A DNA stretch of 64,000 nt from Paralichthys olivaceus (GCF_024713975.1 NC_091094.1:11207001-11271000), one strand, 5' to 3'; positions 1 through 12,300 are shown, counted from the stretch's first letter. Notes: generated by a model not told the origin, from the letters alone. Made by a program: numbers and translations.

Positions 1-1404
1 AAAATGATGATTATCTCTTGCATGCAGATTGAACATGAACATGTACAGATGGTGGAGATTTGGTAATATGCATAACGAGCTCCTCAACCTACTTAGTCCT
101 AACGGGATATCACATATAGTGTCATGTGATTTGTGCATAATTATACAAACATACTGAAATGGGCATGCATCTTAGAAAAATTGTTTTGTTAATCCTGTTG
201 GAAATTATCTTGATTCATGGACCATTTAAACCATTACTATTTGTTGTACATTTTATTTTGTAAATTTCCTCGTTCAAATTACAAATTTCAATTCTAATGT
301 CAAATTGAATACCATGTTATAAGAACTGTTCAGTTAATCTATGAATTGGTACATGCATTTACTCGCAACTTTATCTATGCATGCTAAATCAAATGCAATC
401 CAACATAAAACACCTTATGATACTTATGATGTATAATGCGTGTAAGATCATGTGTTAATAAAAGAACATGTTTGGGTATATAAGATAGAGGGGGTATTGT
501 ACTCAATATAATGATGTCCAGTTCAACACCACTGCAAAATATCAATAATTAACTAATGATTAAACTGTGATCTCTGACATTGTCAATCAAAATTGTACAT
601 TATAATCTGTGTAAATGTAAAATGTATGGGTGATGACTGATGTAAGACCCTGAATTGGATTTTTCTTTCTGCCGATTTGTCTCCTGATGGGCTGCACAGT
701 CAGATAGTAAAGTGTGTCTCCACATGCTGAAAATCTCAAAACAAGTCATTTATACTTTGGCCTCCATTTCAACCCACAATTATTACAAAAAGAAGGATCC
801 TGGGTTGTACATATATGGGATAAGTTTGTTGATAAACACCTTCTGGACTTTCATGTTACCCATGTTTTATTGTTTTGTCCTGGCACCTGTTGCTGCCGTC
901 TCGTAGGAGTTTCCTGTTTGAACTGCCTGCCCTGACATTTACTCCTTCTTTCTACCTAATATGGTTTTCTGTGGAGAGCTGCACTGATGCTGTTTTGGCT
1001 TAACTCAGTTCTCAAAGGCGTGCTTCATATCTTCAACGAACTGTGGTGGTCTTAGTTTTAGTTTTATCTATTCAACGAACACAGTTTGTTGAACTCAAGT
1101 TCTAGTTTATTAAATATTATTTTCAATATGACCTGATAAAAAAGGTACATCTGACATTAAGCACACTCATATTTCTAAAAGTGGTTCATTGGAGGTTGTT
1201 AGTGGAATATAACTGAGTACATTTTAAGGTTATATAAAGCTTGGTAAATAAGAACACAGAGTATTGTGCCTGAGTATTTAACGATTTACATGAATCTACT
1301 CCATGGTTGACCAGCTACTACATTTAAGTCATCTGTATCAAGAAAACTTTGATAAATAAAAATATACCAGTATGAGATGGATTACTCTGCATATTTTTGC
1401 TCTT
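1..1404. other. AT-rich intergenic DNA left of miip
   Basis: I see no gene here. The stretch is AT-rich with many stop codons in all frames. If the minus-strand exon at 1405-1550 is real, the lower part of this interval is its 3' untranslated region. On the minus strand an AATAAA signal (TTTATT on the plus strand) lies near 1106-1111. Confidence 0.5.
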
Positions 1405-1550
1405 TTATTTGTATACTTTCATCTTCATTTTGGACAATTTCCTGCTGGTCTTCTGTGGATTGGAAGTCTCCGTGTCTGACTCCATGATGAGACCAGGACT
1501 CTGTGGGGTCACATCGTTCTTCTTGTCACTGATGATAGTTCTGTATGCCT
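1405..1550 (-). CDS. Candidate 3'-terminal exon of an unidentified minus-strand gene
   Basis: On the minus strand an open frame of 48 codons runs from an AG at 1551-1552 to a TAA at 1405-1407. It reads like a real polar C-terminal tail, containing AYRTIISDKKNDVTPQSPG followed by a Ser/Thr-rich stretch and ending KMKMKVYK. A putative upstream mini-exon at 1739-1698 (42 nt, ending in gtgagt) splices in phase and would add NMGGGRPVIIDGL. Both acceptors have poor pyrimidine tracts, which weakens the model. An AATAAA lies about 300 bp downstream. I do not recognise the protein. It could be the end of a gene convergent with or overlapping the miip promoter, or a chance frame. Confidence 0.33.
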
Positions 1551-1856
1551 CTGGCTGTGTTTGGGGTTTGTTGTAATCAAAACTCGATCAGAAACTGGGC
1601 AAAGGTGTTAACTGTGCTGGGGCTCCAAGCCATATTACTTCACATCTTTTCTACCCACATAGTTTGATTAAAAGCAGACTTGATGTGCACGACTCACGTA
1701 GGCCATCAATTATCACAGGTCTTCCACCCCCCATATTGCCTTTTGTGTATTTTTGTTGTAAGACTTGAATTATTATTTTAGTTTATATTAAGCTCATATG
1801 TTCTTAACTTATGTTTGATATTATTTCACAAAGTTCAGAATCAATCTCCTCTCCGT

Positions 1857-2085
1857 ACATCCATCAATCACTCATCCATCATCCATCCATTCATCCATCA
1901 TTCATCCATCCGTCCGTCCGTCCATCTATCCATCCATCCATCATTCATCCATCCGTCCGTCCATCCATCCATCCATCCATCCATCCATCCATCCATCATT
2001 CATCCATCCATCTGTCCGTCCATCCATCATTCATCCATCCATCCTCTGTCCGTCCATCTATCCATCCCTCCCTCTACCCATCCAC
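1857..2085. repeat. (ATCC)n microsatellite, imperfect
   Basis: About 230 bp of ATCC tetranucleotide units are interrupted by CGTC, ATTC and TCTG variants. The array sits about 280 bp upstream of the miip start codon. Open frames across it are artefacts of the repeat, giving His-Pro-Ser-Ile strings. Confidence 0.95.
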
Positions 2086-2204
2086 TAACCTGTATGACCT
2101 GTGGTAGCTGTGCCCTCCAGTGGCTCAGCCTAACTAAACACGCCCTCTGTTTTTCACACCATGTCCTGGATGTAAAATGTGTGTCTGTCACTTTAAGGAA
2201 AACC

Positions 2205-2362
2205 TCCGTCGGTTACACCGGAAGCAGCGTAGAACACTCGCAGCCAATCAGATCATTGTTGTCAACGCGTTGTTATGGAGTCCGGGATCAGTTCGAATCC
2301 TCCGCTGCTCGTTTCACCTGTAGCTCGATGAACGCGACTGAACCGTGGTTCACAGTGTAAAA
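2205..2362 (+). promoter_or_regulatory. miip: Probable miip promoter and 5' UTR
   Basis: The interval just before the miip ATG is richer in CpG than its surroundings. It has a CCAAT box at 2244-2248 and a perfect 10-bp palindrome CAACGCGTTG at 2263-2272. No TATA box is evident, so a TATA-less housekeeping-type promoter is inferred. The transcription start cannot be fixed from sequence alone. Confidence 0.5.
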
Positions 2363-4844
2363 ATGTCTTCCAGAGAGCGAGTGGACTTTCTGCGAGAGCG
2401 TAACAGAGATCTACTGAAGCGGCTGAAGCAGCAGAGCGAGAAACTGGAGCGTGTGAGCGGCTGCAGCCGAAAGAGGGACCGAGAGGACGAGGCTGAGGAG
2501 AGGACACAGACCGGAGAGACGGTGCCTGGGGCCGATGGAGGCCGAGGTCCCGCCCTCACCAGACCCGCCGTGAGATTTGCTGGTAATCAAACAGTTCTCG
2601 ATGAGGCCCGGCGCTTAAAACAAGTGTGAAGTCTGATACGAGCAGAGCGAGCCGCCTGATGACGACATGTCGTCGTCCACAAGTCCTCATATTGCGTTAC
2701 AGTGTTATTCAAACTTTAGGCATGCACTAAATCCAGTAGGTTACAGGAGATCGAATCTATTTAAATCATTATTTGCTAAATATTCATATTAAATATCAGA
2801 AGCACCAAAATCCAACAAAAACACATGTTTGTCCAGGGTGAGCAATGTCAGCATTGTTTGGAGCCAGTGGGTCACGTGACATGAACCATATCAAAAATAT
2901 AAAATATTAATATTCATGAAAAAGTGAAGCGACTAGTTTTTTTCTTTTTCTTTTGCACAATGTTTCTTGTTGTTCTGTTGTTTTTGTTCTGTGACTCTAC
3001 ATCTGCACATCCACATGCTGGATGTGCAAGTGATGAATGGTAAATTCTTGAATCATTGATGGAGACATCTGTTCCTCAGAGTCTCTATCAGATACACGTG
3101 AGAGACAAGCAGGCATCGAGCAGCACTCCCTTGTTTCCGCACCATCGCAGACCGCTCAATGTACGGACTCATCAGACATTCTGGATGTCAGTGAACAACA
3201 TCTTCAAATCCAGGACAGGCTGCAGGACACAACATCACACATTACCAAGTCCTGTTTAGTGAAGAATCGTAAAGAAGAGGTAGGCAAAAAAAACCTGCAC
3301 TGACATTCACTGGAAACTCACATGACCTTATTATATGGTGGTCTCCTGCTGTAAATCCATCACAGACATTATTACGCCCTTAAATAAGCATAACATGTTC
3401 CCTCAGATCAACTTTGTCAACGTAATTTAATTTCTGTGAAGCCGACCAAGTGAAGTTTAATTGTCTAATGTTGATGTTATCTGCTAAAGTTTCATAACTG
3501 AATGTTTTACAGTCACCCGAGCACCTTAGAGTACAACTTACCTTTAACAGAGGACTGTTTTGGGGCTGTATTTAACCAATGAGGTTAAATGGAGCTACTT
3601 TTGGACTTGTTACAGTAAATTATGACTTATGAGTTTGGGAAGAGACACAGATGAAACATCAGGACAAACACACAGAATATAAGTTTTGGGTAGAATGATT
3701 TTAAATTCTACAGGGAATTATTTCGGGGAAGAGCTGATTCTCTTCAATATTTGTTTTTTATAGAGGGAGGAGGAGCGGAGCCATGTCACATTTCATTCTG
3801 ACGAATGTGTAGAGATCCCTGTGCCTGATCGCCATCATTTGCAGCCCTTACTTGGATATGACTGGATTGCAGGTATTCCTCATTGTTCTCTCTCTGTACA
3901 TCTCTTTCAAACACATACTCGTTTATAGGTGATGTTTGATTTTCAGTTTTTCTCTAAGGAGTCCTTGATGCTGAGGACACCTTTGTGGAGCGCTCTGATG
4001 AATTCTTCAATGATCTCCGCAATTTCCGATCGCTCCACAAGGATGAGTGTGTCCACAGCCCACAAGCAGAGTGAGTGCTTCTTATTTCACTGCACTTGTG
4101 ACTGTTTAATTGTTTCAAGTTGACCTTTATTAAATCACTATATAAGCTCTCTTTCTAGATTATCTGTGGAGAACCATTCAGGGCTGACGCTGCTAACAGA
4201 CAAGGATGACACAGAAGCCAACACAGACACTCATAAATGTAAGAAGAGACTATTATTTGAATGCTACCATGATTCACAGCTCTCTAATTGTTCTTTTAAC
4301 GACACCTGAAATAACTCTTGTCTCCATCTGCTTACCTCTTGTCCAGGTACATTCTCTTATAGGATTAACAGTAGACTGTTCCCTGTACCGCTTCACCATC
4401 AGGAGCACTGTCCTGTCTGCAGAAAGCACAAGTCCTCCCACCCTCACACTACTGCTGATCCAGCTCTTATCAGGTATCATCTGCTTTTATGAATCATTGA
4501 AGTTTTCATTCTTTTTGTGGACAGCCCTTTAAAAAAAAAAAACCCTTTCCCTGATCTATGTCGAACCAAAAGAAAAGATTAGCAGTCCCTCCAGAGAGAT
4601 GCGATTATGCAATTGCATAATTCAACGCATGATCAGCCAAAGTCCACACATTTATGCAGGGGCTGCATTTTTTCCAAGACGCCGCACTTTCGCCGCATAA
4701 ATCTTGCATGATTTCATAATCCCCACATTTTCTTTGCAAAATAGTCACATATATCTGCGCAGAGAGTTGAAAAATGTTGCGTTTACTTCACACAAGAACA
4801 GCCATTTTCCTCCTGTTGCCGTGTGTGTGTGTGTGTCTGTGTGT

Positions 4845-4905
<61 letters not shown>

Positions 4906-6069
4906 TGTGGAGTGGTATGTTTGTGTGTACATAATACAGCCCAATGATCTTTTTGAAATATGTTTTTCTGTTTGTAGATTTGTGAAACATGGGTTGCCAC
5001 TTGCACTGCCATAAACATCCCACTGTCTAAGAGGGACCACCCTGCACTTCTTATTCATCAAACCGCAGTTTCGCAAATTCCCGCAATTTTTGTGAATTCC
5101 CGCAATTTCATCCCATAAAATTGCATAAATATCCTGCATATTTCATCGCATTTTTTAAGAAAACGTGCGGCATAATCAAGGATTTTTGCCCGCAACAATC
5201 ACAAAAAAACTCTGCATTTTTTTGGAAGGACTGAATTAGCATCAGCACTAGCATTTACATAATAATCATATTGGTGGTTGATAGTTCAAAATGTTTCTAT
5301 GGACTCAAATGTTGGTTTGGTGGTCAATGTCATGAAAATGTTATGGCTTCATTGCTTTAAGAGGTTGCGCACAGTTTTAAAGCCAAACAAGAGATTGCTC
5401 TGTCATCAACTGTATAACTAAGTTCTAAATATAAGTACTCTTTTCTTTGAAAGGGTCAGCATCCCCCGCTCCACTCTCTTGCCACCTTACAAGTACAAAG
5501 CCCACCGGCGATGTAGCTTTGACTCTTCTGATAGTTTGGGGTTACCATCGGTGAGTAAGAGCTTTAATTTGAAAATCCACAACATGATGATTTTTAATTG
5601 TCAACTAATTAACTGTGCCATCAATGTCATAACTCAGGAACAGAAATGGAAAGTGTTGATCATGACTAGTTGTTGCCAAGCTGTTGTTCTTTTTTTATTG
5701 GATCTTTTCAATCTTCTCCAGCACTGTCTCTCAGGCTGGTCACACACAGGTCAGAGCACCCTGCCACCACCCAGCAGCCTTGATCTGCGGAGCAGTTTGA
5801 ATGCAAAGAACTCAGCAAAGTTGCAGAACAGTGAACATGAGGTGAGACACTGCAGGCCAACTACGTTACCTTAAAGTCAAAATATTATTTACATAAACAT
5901 AAAAAAATGGCAAAATTCTAATGATGATTATATTATTTTTCAGAATCTCTCTGTGCCTGTGAACCAGATCTCTGACCAGATATCAAATGTGTCAAAGTTG
6001 GCACGTCACAACTTACAACACTTCTCTCCCAGGAAAAAAATAGGAAGCACATCGTACCCAGGGTGCTGA
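2363..6069 (+). CDS. miip: Migration and invasion-inhibitory protein (MIIP), 9 coding exons
   Basis: Coding exons: 2363-2582, 3080-3279, 3764-3872, 3959-4070, 4159-4238, 4347-4473, 5454-5550, 5722-5841, 5944-6069. They join in phase to 396 aa (human MIIP is 388 aa). The N-terminus (residues 1-35) is a charged likely coiled coil. The family's best-conserved blocks are present: LGYDWIAG near residue 170, INSRLFPVP near 248, CPVC at 262-265, and HRRCSFDSSDSLGLP near 300. In mammals MIIP is a cytoplasmic protein that binds IGFBP2 and HDAC6 and restrains migration; that role is known for the family and not visible here. Exon 1 uses a weaker GTAATC donor and is the least certain boundary. The first human CxxC pair appears here as CTFS, so one cysteine is lost. 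The gene lies directly upstream of tnfrsf1b, as in human apart from TNFRSF8. Confidence 0.92.
4583..5233. mobile_element. Non-autonomous DNA transposon with CAGTCC inverted ends (miip intron 6)
   Basis: The left end CAGTCCCTCCAGAGAGATGC and the right end, whose reverse complement begins CAGTCCTTCCAAAAAAATGC, form imperfect terminal inverted repeats. The interior has repeated TGCAT/GCATAAT/CCCGCAATTT words and no coding capacity. ATTAG flanks both sides and may be part of a target duplication. A (GT)n array lies inside. The ends and size resemble fish hAT-type MITEs, but the superfamily is inferred. Confidence 0.7.
4821..4908. repeat. (GT)n microsatellite
   Basis: A nearly pure GT array of about 88 bp with two early CT interruptions, inside the transposon in miip intron 6. 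All open frames crossing it are low-complexity artefacts. Confidence 0.97.
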
Positions 6070-6288
6070 GGATCCAAATTAGTTTTTAAGTCATTGTTTT
6101 ACTGTGAGCCATTTGACACCATCCAAGATCATTCCCCATATACTGTATATAATGATGGACAAAATGACGGCTCCCCAAAAAAGGAAGCCAAAGCATCTTG
6201 ATCACCTGGTGACTGGCTGCAGTATAAATCAGAAACCCAGCCCTATCCATGTTAGTGGATGGGACATGGACCAAACTGGTACATGTCA

Positions 6289-6294
6289 AATAAA
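6289..6294 (+). terminator. miip: miip polyadenylation signal
   Basis: The first canonical AATAAA lies 220 bp after the miip stop codon, in the sense orientation. The 3' UTR between stop and signal contains a repeat-like segment starting near 6133 (ATACTGTATATAATGATGGA) that resembles fish MITE ends. Confidence 0.6.
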
Positions 6295-7315
6295 ATGTCA
6301 AAAGTAGTTCCTATCACACCAATGTTTGGTCAAGCGGTCATTTGTCCAATAAGTTTGGCTTTAATGAGTTATTTGAAGCTATAAAAAGAGGATGTAGGGA
6401 CATGTGTTTTTTTTTGAATACAGCCTATAATCTGTTTGTCTTTTATTGTAAACAAAGCTTTTCAATAATGCCTTTCTGTTACAGTTCTAGTGATTGTGTT
6501 TACTTAGATGACAAAAAACATTGGTCCTAAAGATTACTTAATAATTTGACAGAGCAGCATATTTAATGATGAAAGGAGTTAACTTTTAGTTCTTATTTTT
6601 TTCCAAACAGATTTAATTGTGAAGCAAGAGGTGTTATGCTAAAGTTGAAAGAGAACTGTTATCCACATAAAGATAAAAAAAAAAAAAGTAAAATTTGAGC
6701 TTCCTTAGCAAATCTCAGTTTTGAGGAAGTCGTATAGACTTATGTCTGTTGCTTAGCAACGCCAGTTTGTTTCCCTTTCCAGCTGTACACTCAAACTACA
6801 AGGTTCAAACGTATTTCAGTTTTTAACTTCCTTTGACACTTCCTCACTGCGGTAGCATGAAGGCAGTAGAAACAAGGGCAGTACCTACTGTATTGCATTT
6901 TACAGGAAATCACAACCACGTCTACTTCATGTCAAATACTGTAAATGTTCCAGTTCGTGTCATGCAGGCTAATGTCTTTGAAGAGGTTAGCTTGTATAGA
7001 AAATGTATCAGGGTGTGATAAAATAAAATCAACAAAAAAGATGAGAGAAAAAAAGTCAAAGACAAGTAAATAAAGTTAATAAATCATGTTTCCTTTATTT
7101 ACTTGTTTTTCTTGTGATTCAAGTTCAACACTAACATACAGCAATGATGTGAATGATCTGCACTGAACTGATATGATATAAAAATTGAGTCTCTGAAAAA
7201 ATATAAGCAGGCAGTTTGTTAATACCTGACTCAGACTTGTTCCTACTCGATTATTTACTCACTTCTAATATACAGGATCCAAGATCTGTCCGCCAACCCA
7301 CAAACACGTGACATT

Positions 7316-7665
7316 TCACTTCTACTTTAAAGTACAATTTAGTGATAATGAGTGGTGAAGTTTCATGTTCCTCCCCCTCCCCTTCCAAACATGAAAAACA
7401 ACCTGTGGTGGCCTTCAGTTGTCATAAAAACTCAAAAGGTGTTCAGTTTGTCCAGTATGACCTACTGTAAAAAACACGGCCTCCGGAGAGAGGACCCCCT
7501 TGATGTAAATACAAAGTATTTAAATATAAAGGGCCTTTCCTAGGGTAAAGAAATCAACAATTCATATAATTTAGATGAAATTAACTAGTGAAAACATCAT
7601 GAGGATAATTCTGCATTAAACTTTGCCAATAGTTCCCTTTTAACTAAATCTTACACACTGTTTTT
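7316..7665 (+). mobile_element. TTAA-ended MITE, degraded copy
   Basis: Similar along its length to the better-preserved element at 20796-21132. Shared words include CCAAACATGAAA, AACCTGTGGT, GTCATAAAAACT, GTTTGTCCAGT and AAATCTTACAC. Its left inverted end is eroded. Confidence 0.65.
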
Positions 7666-7974
7666 ACTACAGCAACAAAGTCAAATACTGCTCACATCAT
7701 AAAAATGTATTTAATATCACAAACATAAGCATTGAGCAAGGGGCTGCTACTGCTCTACTCGAGAGAGATTAAAGATGTGGGAGGGGAAACTTTATAGAGA
7801 AATGTCAGCATCTTGTGCAAGAACAAACAAAGTGATACACACTGGCATTAAACCAGGCACATGAGCGATTGTACTGTGGGAACTGATCAGGGGAAAGCTT
7901 TTGATGAAAATAATAACTCTTTACACTGTTATTGTTTACACTTTAAATAGTCAGAGCTGATACCTGATGGCACA

Positions 7975-8288
7975 CAAGTGATCTCTCGCCTCTCTCTCTC
8001 CCCCTCCTCCCCACTATCTCTCCCCTCTTTTCCACCCATCTCTCCTCTCCTCCCCTTTTTTCTTTGCTCACCCCAACCGGTCGAACATTGAGCCTGGTTC
8101 TGCTAGAGGTTTCTCCCTGTTAATGTGGGAGTTTTTCCTCCAGAGTCGCCAAAGTGCTTGCTAATTGTGGGAACTGTTGGGTTTTTCTATATTAAATAAG
8201 ATCTTAAGGTTTTGACCTTCTATGTATAGTGCTTTGAGATAATGTATATTATGATTTGGCACTATACAAATAAAATTGAATTGAATAA
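7975..8288 (+). mobile_element. 3' tail of a non-LTR retrotransposon (LINE-like)
   Basis: A CT-rich tract is followed by CACCCCAACCGGTCGA, GAGCCTGGTTCTGCTAGAGG, GTTTTTCCTCCAGAGTCGCC and an end ACTATACAAATAAAATTGAA with ATTGA-type repeats. This succession is familiar as the 3' end of an abundant fish LINE family. Only the 3' part is present (5' truncation). The clade is not assigned. Confidence 0.7.
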
Positions 8289-9206
8289 AGTAGTTACGGG
8301 TGAAGTGGGCTTCTGTGGCTTTCTCAGTAACATGTCAGTATGGTCGGCAGTCACACAGGGTTTCTGGTTGAAATTAATCCTTTTATCACAAATATAACAG
8401 CTAAATATTCCTACCACAGCTCAGCAACCTTCAGTATTAGCTTCTTCTCCCAAATACACCTTCTAAATAAAGTAGATAGGGATCTATGTCCATAATAAAA
8501 ATCTACAAAACCTAAAACAATGTAGATGTACAGTTGACACACCAAACTGGGCTTTGAGGGACTGCACTGTATCCAGACTTGTCTGTTTATAAATAAGAAG
8601 AGAAAGTATGACTGAGTCCACTTCCCATTTCCTGTGTTTTCTGCTGAGTTTATTTCTTTGCCAAAAAGTGAGCCCTGCCCATTTTCCACTTATTCATGCA
8701 AATTAATGAGACACAGAACATGGAGGATAAATTCATTTTCACACTAACACTTGCTTATTATTATATGATAATACAGTTACATTGCAATATAATCATTAAT
8801 TAATGAGATATAAATTGACCATGTAGGTGCTTCACATTTTGAACTTCAGTGACTAGACCAGTATTTTTGGCTACTGTTGGTTTTGCAACAAGAGTAACTC
8901 ACCAAAGTCCCAGGACCCCGCTATTGTATTTTATTTGTTTTTGGTTGAGTCTGAGGTTTTACTGGGACACTTCATAGAACTGAGCCATTGTTATTGTTAT
9001 AAAATTCATATTCTGTCATGGGATTTAAAAACATTTGCTGTGAAAAAAGCTTCACCAGTTCTGATTCAAGTGTGTCATCCTACTATAGGATCATGTATAA
9101 TGTATATTTTAAAGTTTTTCTAACCTCATAATGGTTGTTCACAGATCAGATCATCAGACCAGAGTGAGAGGCAGTGCCTGCCTTCTCATTTCCTTCCTAC
9201 AAATAC

Positions 9207-9335
9207 TGACTCAGGTCGAGGAAATTGCTCTAGCGTGTTTCACACAAATGTCGGCCCGCCTTGAAAAAATGATCAGCGCAGTACACACTGTGGTCTCTGT
9301 ATCCTCTCCAGTCTTTAATTTGCTCTAAAGCAGCC
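9207..9335 (+). promoter_or_regulatory. tnfrsf1b: Probable tnfrsf1b proximal promoter and 5' UTR
   Basis: A consensus AP-1 site TGACTCA lies at 9207-9213, 123 bp before the ATG, followed by GGAAATTGC, a possible C/EBP or NF-kB-like half site. AP-1 control would suit an inducible TNF receptor, but this rests on motifs only. Confidence 0.4.
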
Positions 9336-12300
9336 ATGAAGGAAATACGTGCACTTCTACTTCTGCTGTGTGTCCGAACCACCACGGTAGGCTTTGTGTT
9401 TGTCTTTCAGTCGGTCGTGTGTTTGTGGTGTTTAATCAGGGATTTGGGAACTGTTTGAGATGTGTGTTTGAGTTTCACTCAACTGAACGAATCCTAAGGA
9501 ATGTGAAGTAGGAGGCACTCTCAACATCAGTATTAGAAATTATGTTAAATTGTGTTTGCCTTACTTGTAAATTGTAACATGTTATTATAGAATCCACCTG
9601 TGTCCCCTGTCCTAGAAAGGGGACACCTTCAACAAAGAGGATTTCTCCCTTACATTCCTTGCATTCCTTTTCAGTATCAATATCAGTGAGTGTGCCAGTG
9701 TTATACAGCATTAGAGTCACACTGTGGCGATTTTAATAGATAATTAGTTTGTTGAAACTGTAATATTTTGTTTTGGTGTGATTGTTAAGACAGCTGGTTA
9801 TGAAATAATGCAGCAATTATCTATTTTCTTTCACTATCACTGTGCACTTCTGTTAAATCGTTGGCTATTTTCAGATTGCAGTCGGGTTGAGAAAGAGGAA
9901 AAAACAGAATGTTCTTTTAGATAAACTGTCAGTAATTAATAACTTCAGACTTCCCTGAGGTTTATCTTTGCTCCCTGTGCTAAGGAGCCTCACACCAAAG
10001 AAGACGTCTGTGCTCTCAGAACTGAGGGCTTCGAGGTTGGCGCCTCCGTTTCCTGTAATTCGAGAAATGCTGTGCTGCTGTCAGCATAATCGTACTTTGG
10101 CTTGTCATTGGGGGGTATTGCTGTGGTGAAAACGTTTTTAGAGCATGCACAGGACAGGTGTGTGTGAACAGCTACAGAGCCCTGAACCTATCCAACGCAG
10201 CAATGCAGTGGTGACTGTATATATGATGTTCTTGTAAAAAACTAAGGTTGTGGTTGTTACAATAAAGATGCAAGTGAGACCAAACATTTTAGTGGGCTCC
10301 ACAGAGAGGGGAGATGCTGCAGATGTGAAATGCACCACCTACAGACACAGAACAATGGCTGCCTGTTTGACCACGTCTGCAGCTCAGGCCAGGAGTGTTA
10401 TCAGAAGGGGACAAGTGGGTGCAGGTGTGGGTGGTCAGGTACAATGAAAAAGTCCCTCAAATTGTTTGCCTCCTCTTAGCCACTGACTAAATTGTCGATT
10501 CTCAATGTTTTATAGATTGGTTGAAGGTTTACAGTTTACCTCAGAGCAGGTGAATTTCAAAGAGAAATGTTTGGCAGATACATTTCTATATACAGACACG
10601 ACATTGTATACATGTCCATATTTCAAAATGACAGTTTACATTATTTGAACAACAAACAAAAGACTTTCATGTTGTCAGTTGTGTTCATAAGCTAAACATC
10701 ATCTCAGTTTCTGTCGGTGTGCTTTCAGGCCTATAGATTGGACTCCGATGGAAAGTGTCACAACTCGACAACAGAGTACCGGGAACAAGACCTGTGTTGT
10801 AAGAAATGCCCTCCTGGTAAGTGTTTTCCTGTGAACTCAGCAAGGAGTACAACTTTCAAAGTGTCATTAAAAAAAAAAGGTGCAGACACTCATATTAATG
10901 CACAAAGTACGATAATTAAAAAAAAGGTGTCTCTGTTCAGGATAAACGGAAAAAGTTATTTAGAGACAGATATCGAGACCTTGGCACAGTGGGCTTGTGT
11001 TCATGGATTTGTGGAGTTACAGTGTCAATGTGCTGTTGTAAGGTGGGTGACTGAAGTGTATTAATATGGATTCATTCTTGTTTATATTACAACAGGACAG
11101 CGACTGATTCAGAAGTGCTCTGACGCCACTGAGAGCGTGTGTAAACAATGTGACCCAGGCCAGTACATGGAGAAGTGGAACTACGCTCAAAAGTGCTTAT
11201 CCTGTAACAAATGCAAATCAAGTCAGTAGCTGCCCCTCAAATCTCCATGGCACAAATAATGCTGATTTAGCAGTTCATAATTATTGCTTCTTCTTTTTTC
11301 GTTTTTTTTACATTTACCGTTGGAAAAACAAATGTTTCTCTACATAACCAGATAAAGGTCTGCAATATGCCCAACGCTGCTCCTCGACCACACGGACCGG
11401 GTGTGTGTGCAAGCCTGGGATGTACTGCATCATGGACTTTGATAACCCGTACTGTGCAGAATGTAGAAATTACAGCCAATGTAGAGCTGGTTATGGAGTG
11501 TCTCTGCCAGGTATGTGCCTGCTACTCTTCAATAACTTCACATATCGGTGTGTTGAACTTACATGTAATTCTTATATATTTACGTTTTAAGATAAAACCT
11601 TTTAAAATGAACCACCTTCCATTTTATTGAACATATCTCATTCACAGCAAATTACAGTTGGAAGAAAATGTGTCACCAATCTACCAGTGATTCTATATAC
11701 AGCATGTTGGTATTAATTATTGTCTTAAAATGAATGGCATTATATTTCAGTCAGATGAAAGGTTTATCGCAGCAGCAGAGCATAGTTAGAGTTTGGTGTC
11801 TAGGCTTTGACATCTTCAGATCCCCAGATATGATTACATTAGATATAATGGGGAATAAGGAGCCTACAGGTGGATGCTGGGTTGGTGGACGGGCACAATC
11901 GACAGGCAATACGAAACAGACGCAGGGCAGCAGAGGCATTGAAAAGCAAAGGGAAAGATGGAAAATCTTTTCAGCTTAAATAGAATGCCAAAATGAAAAG
12001 GTGTTTATGATAGAGGATTGTGTAGAGTGAGGCATGTCACATGGTAAGAGCTCGAGTTGAGTGCCTGAACTAGTGGTGGATAGCACGACTGTATCTAAGC
12101 TCTATATGACTCAATGAACTCAAACTTAATGAATCTAATCCAAAGTGTACTATGTTATATTTTGAATGTATCTTAAAGTTTAAATGAGAAGTGTGATGAT
12201 TCATGTTGTTGTCAGGGAAGGCGAACTCAGATGTGAAGTGTGAACTGTGCCCTGATGGGATGTTCTCCAACACAAGCTCCAACACGGAAACCTGTCGGCC

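Larger units (their letters stand above)
6295..9206. other. Intergenic region between miip and tnfrsf1b
   Basis: I see no gene. In human, TNFRSF8 lies between MIIP and TNFRSF1B, but no cysteine-rich receptor exons were recognised here. The interval holds a MITE fragment (about 7316-7665) and a LINE-like 3' tail (about 7975-8288); the rest is AT-rich unique sequence. Confidence 0.6.

Noticed and set aside
1811-2360. Open frames of 98 and 181 codons with His-Pro-Ser-Ile runs
   Set aside because: They are translations of the ATCC microsatellite and the miip promoter, with no splice signals or domain.
4704-5139. Several frames on both strands rich in Cys-Val or His-Thr
   Set aside because: Low-complexity translations of the GT/CA array within a MITE.
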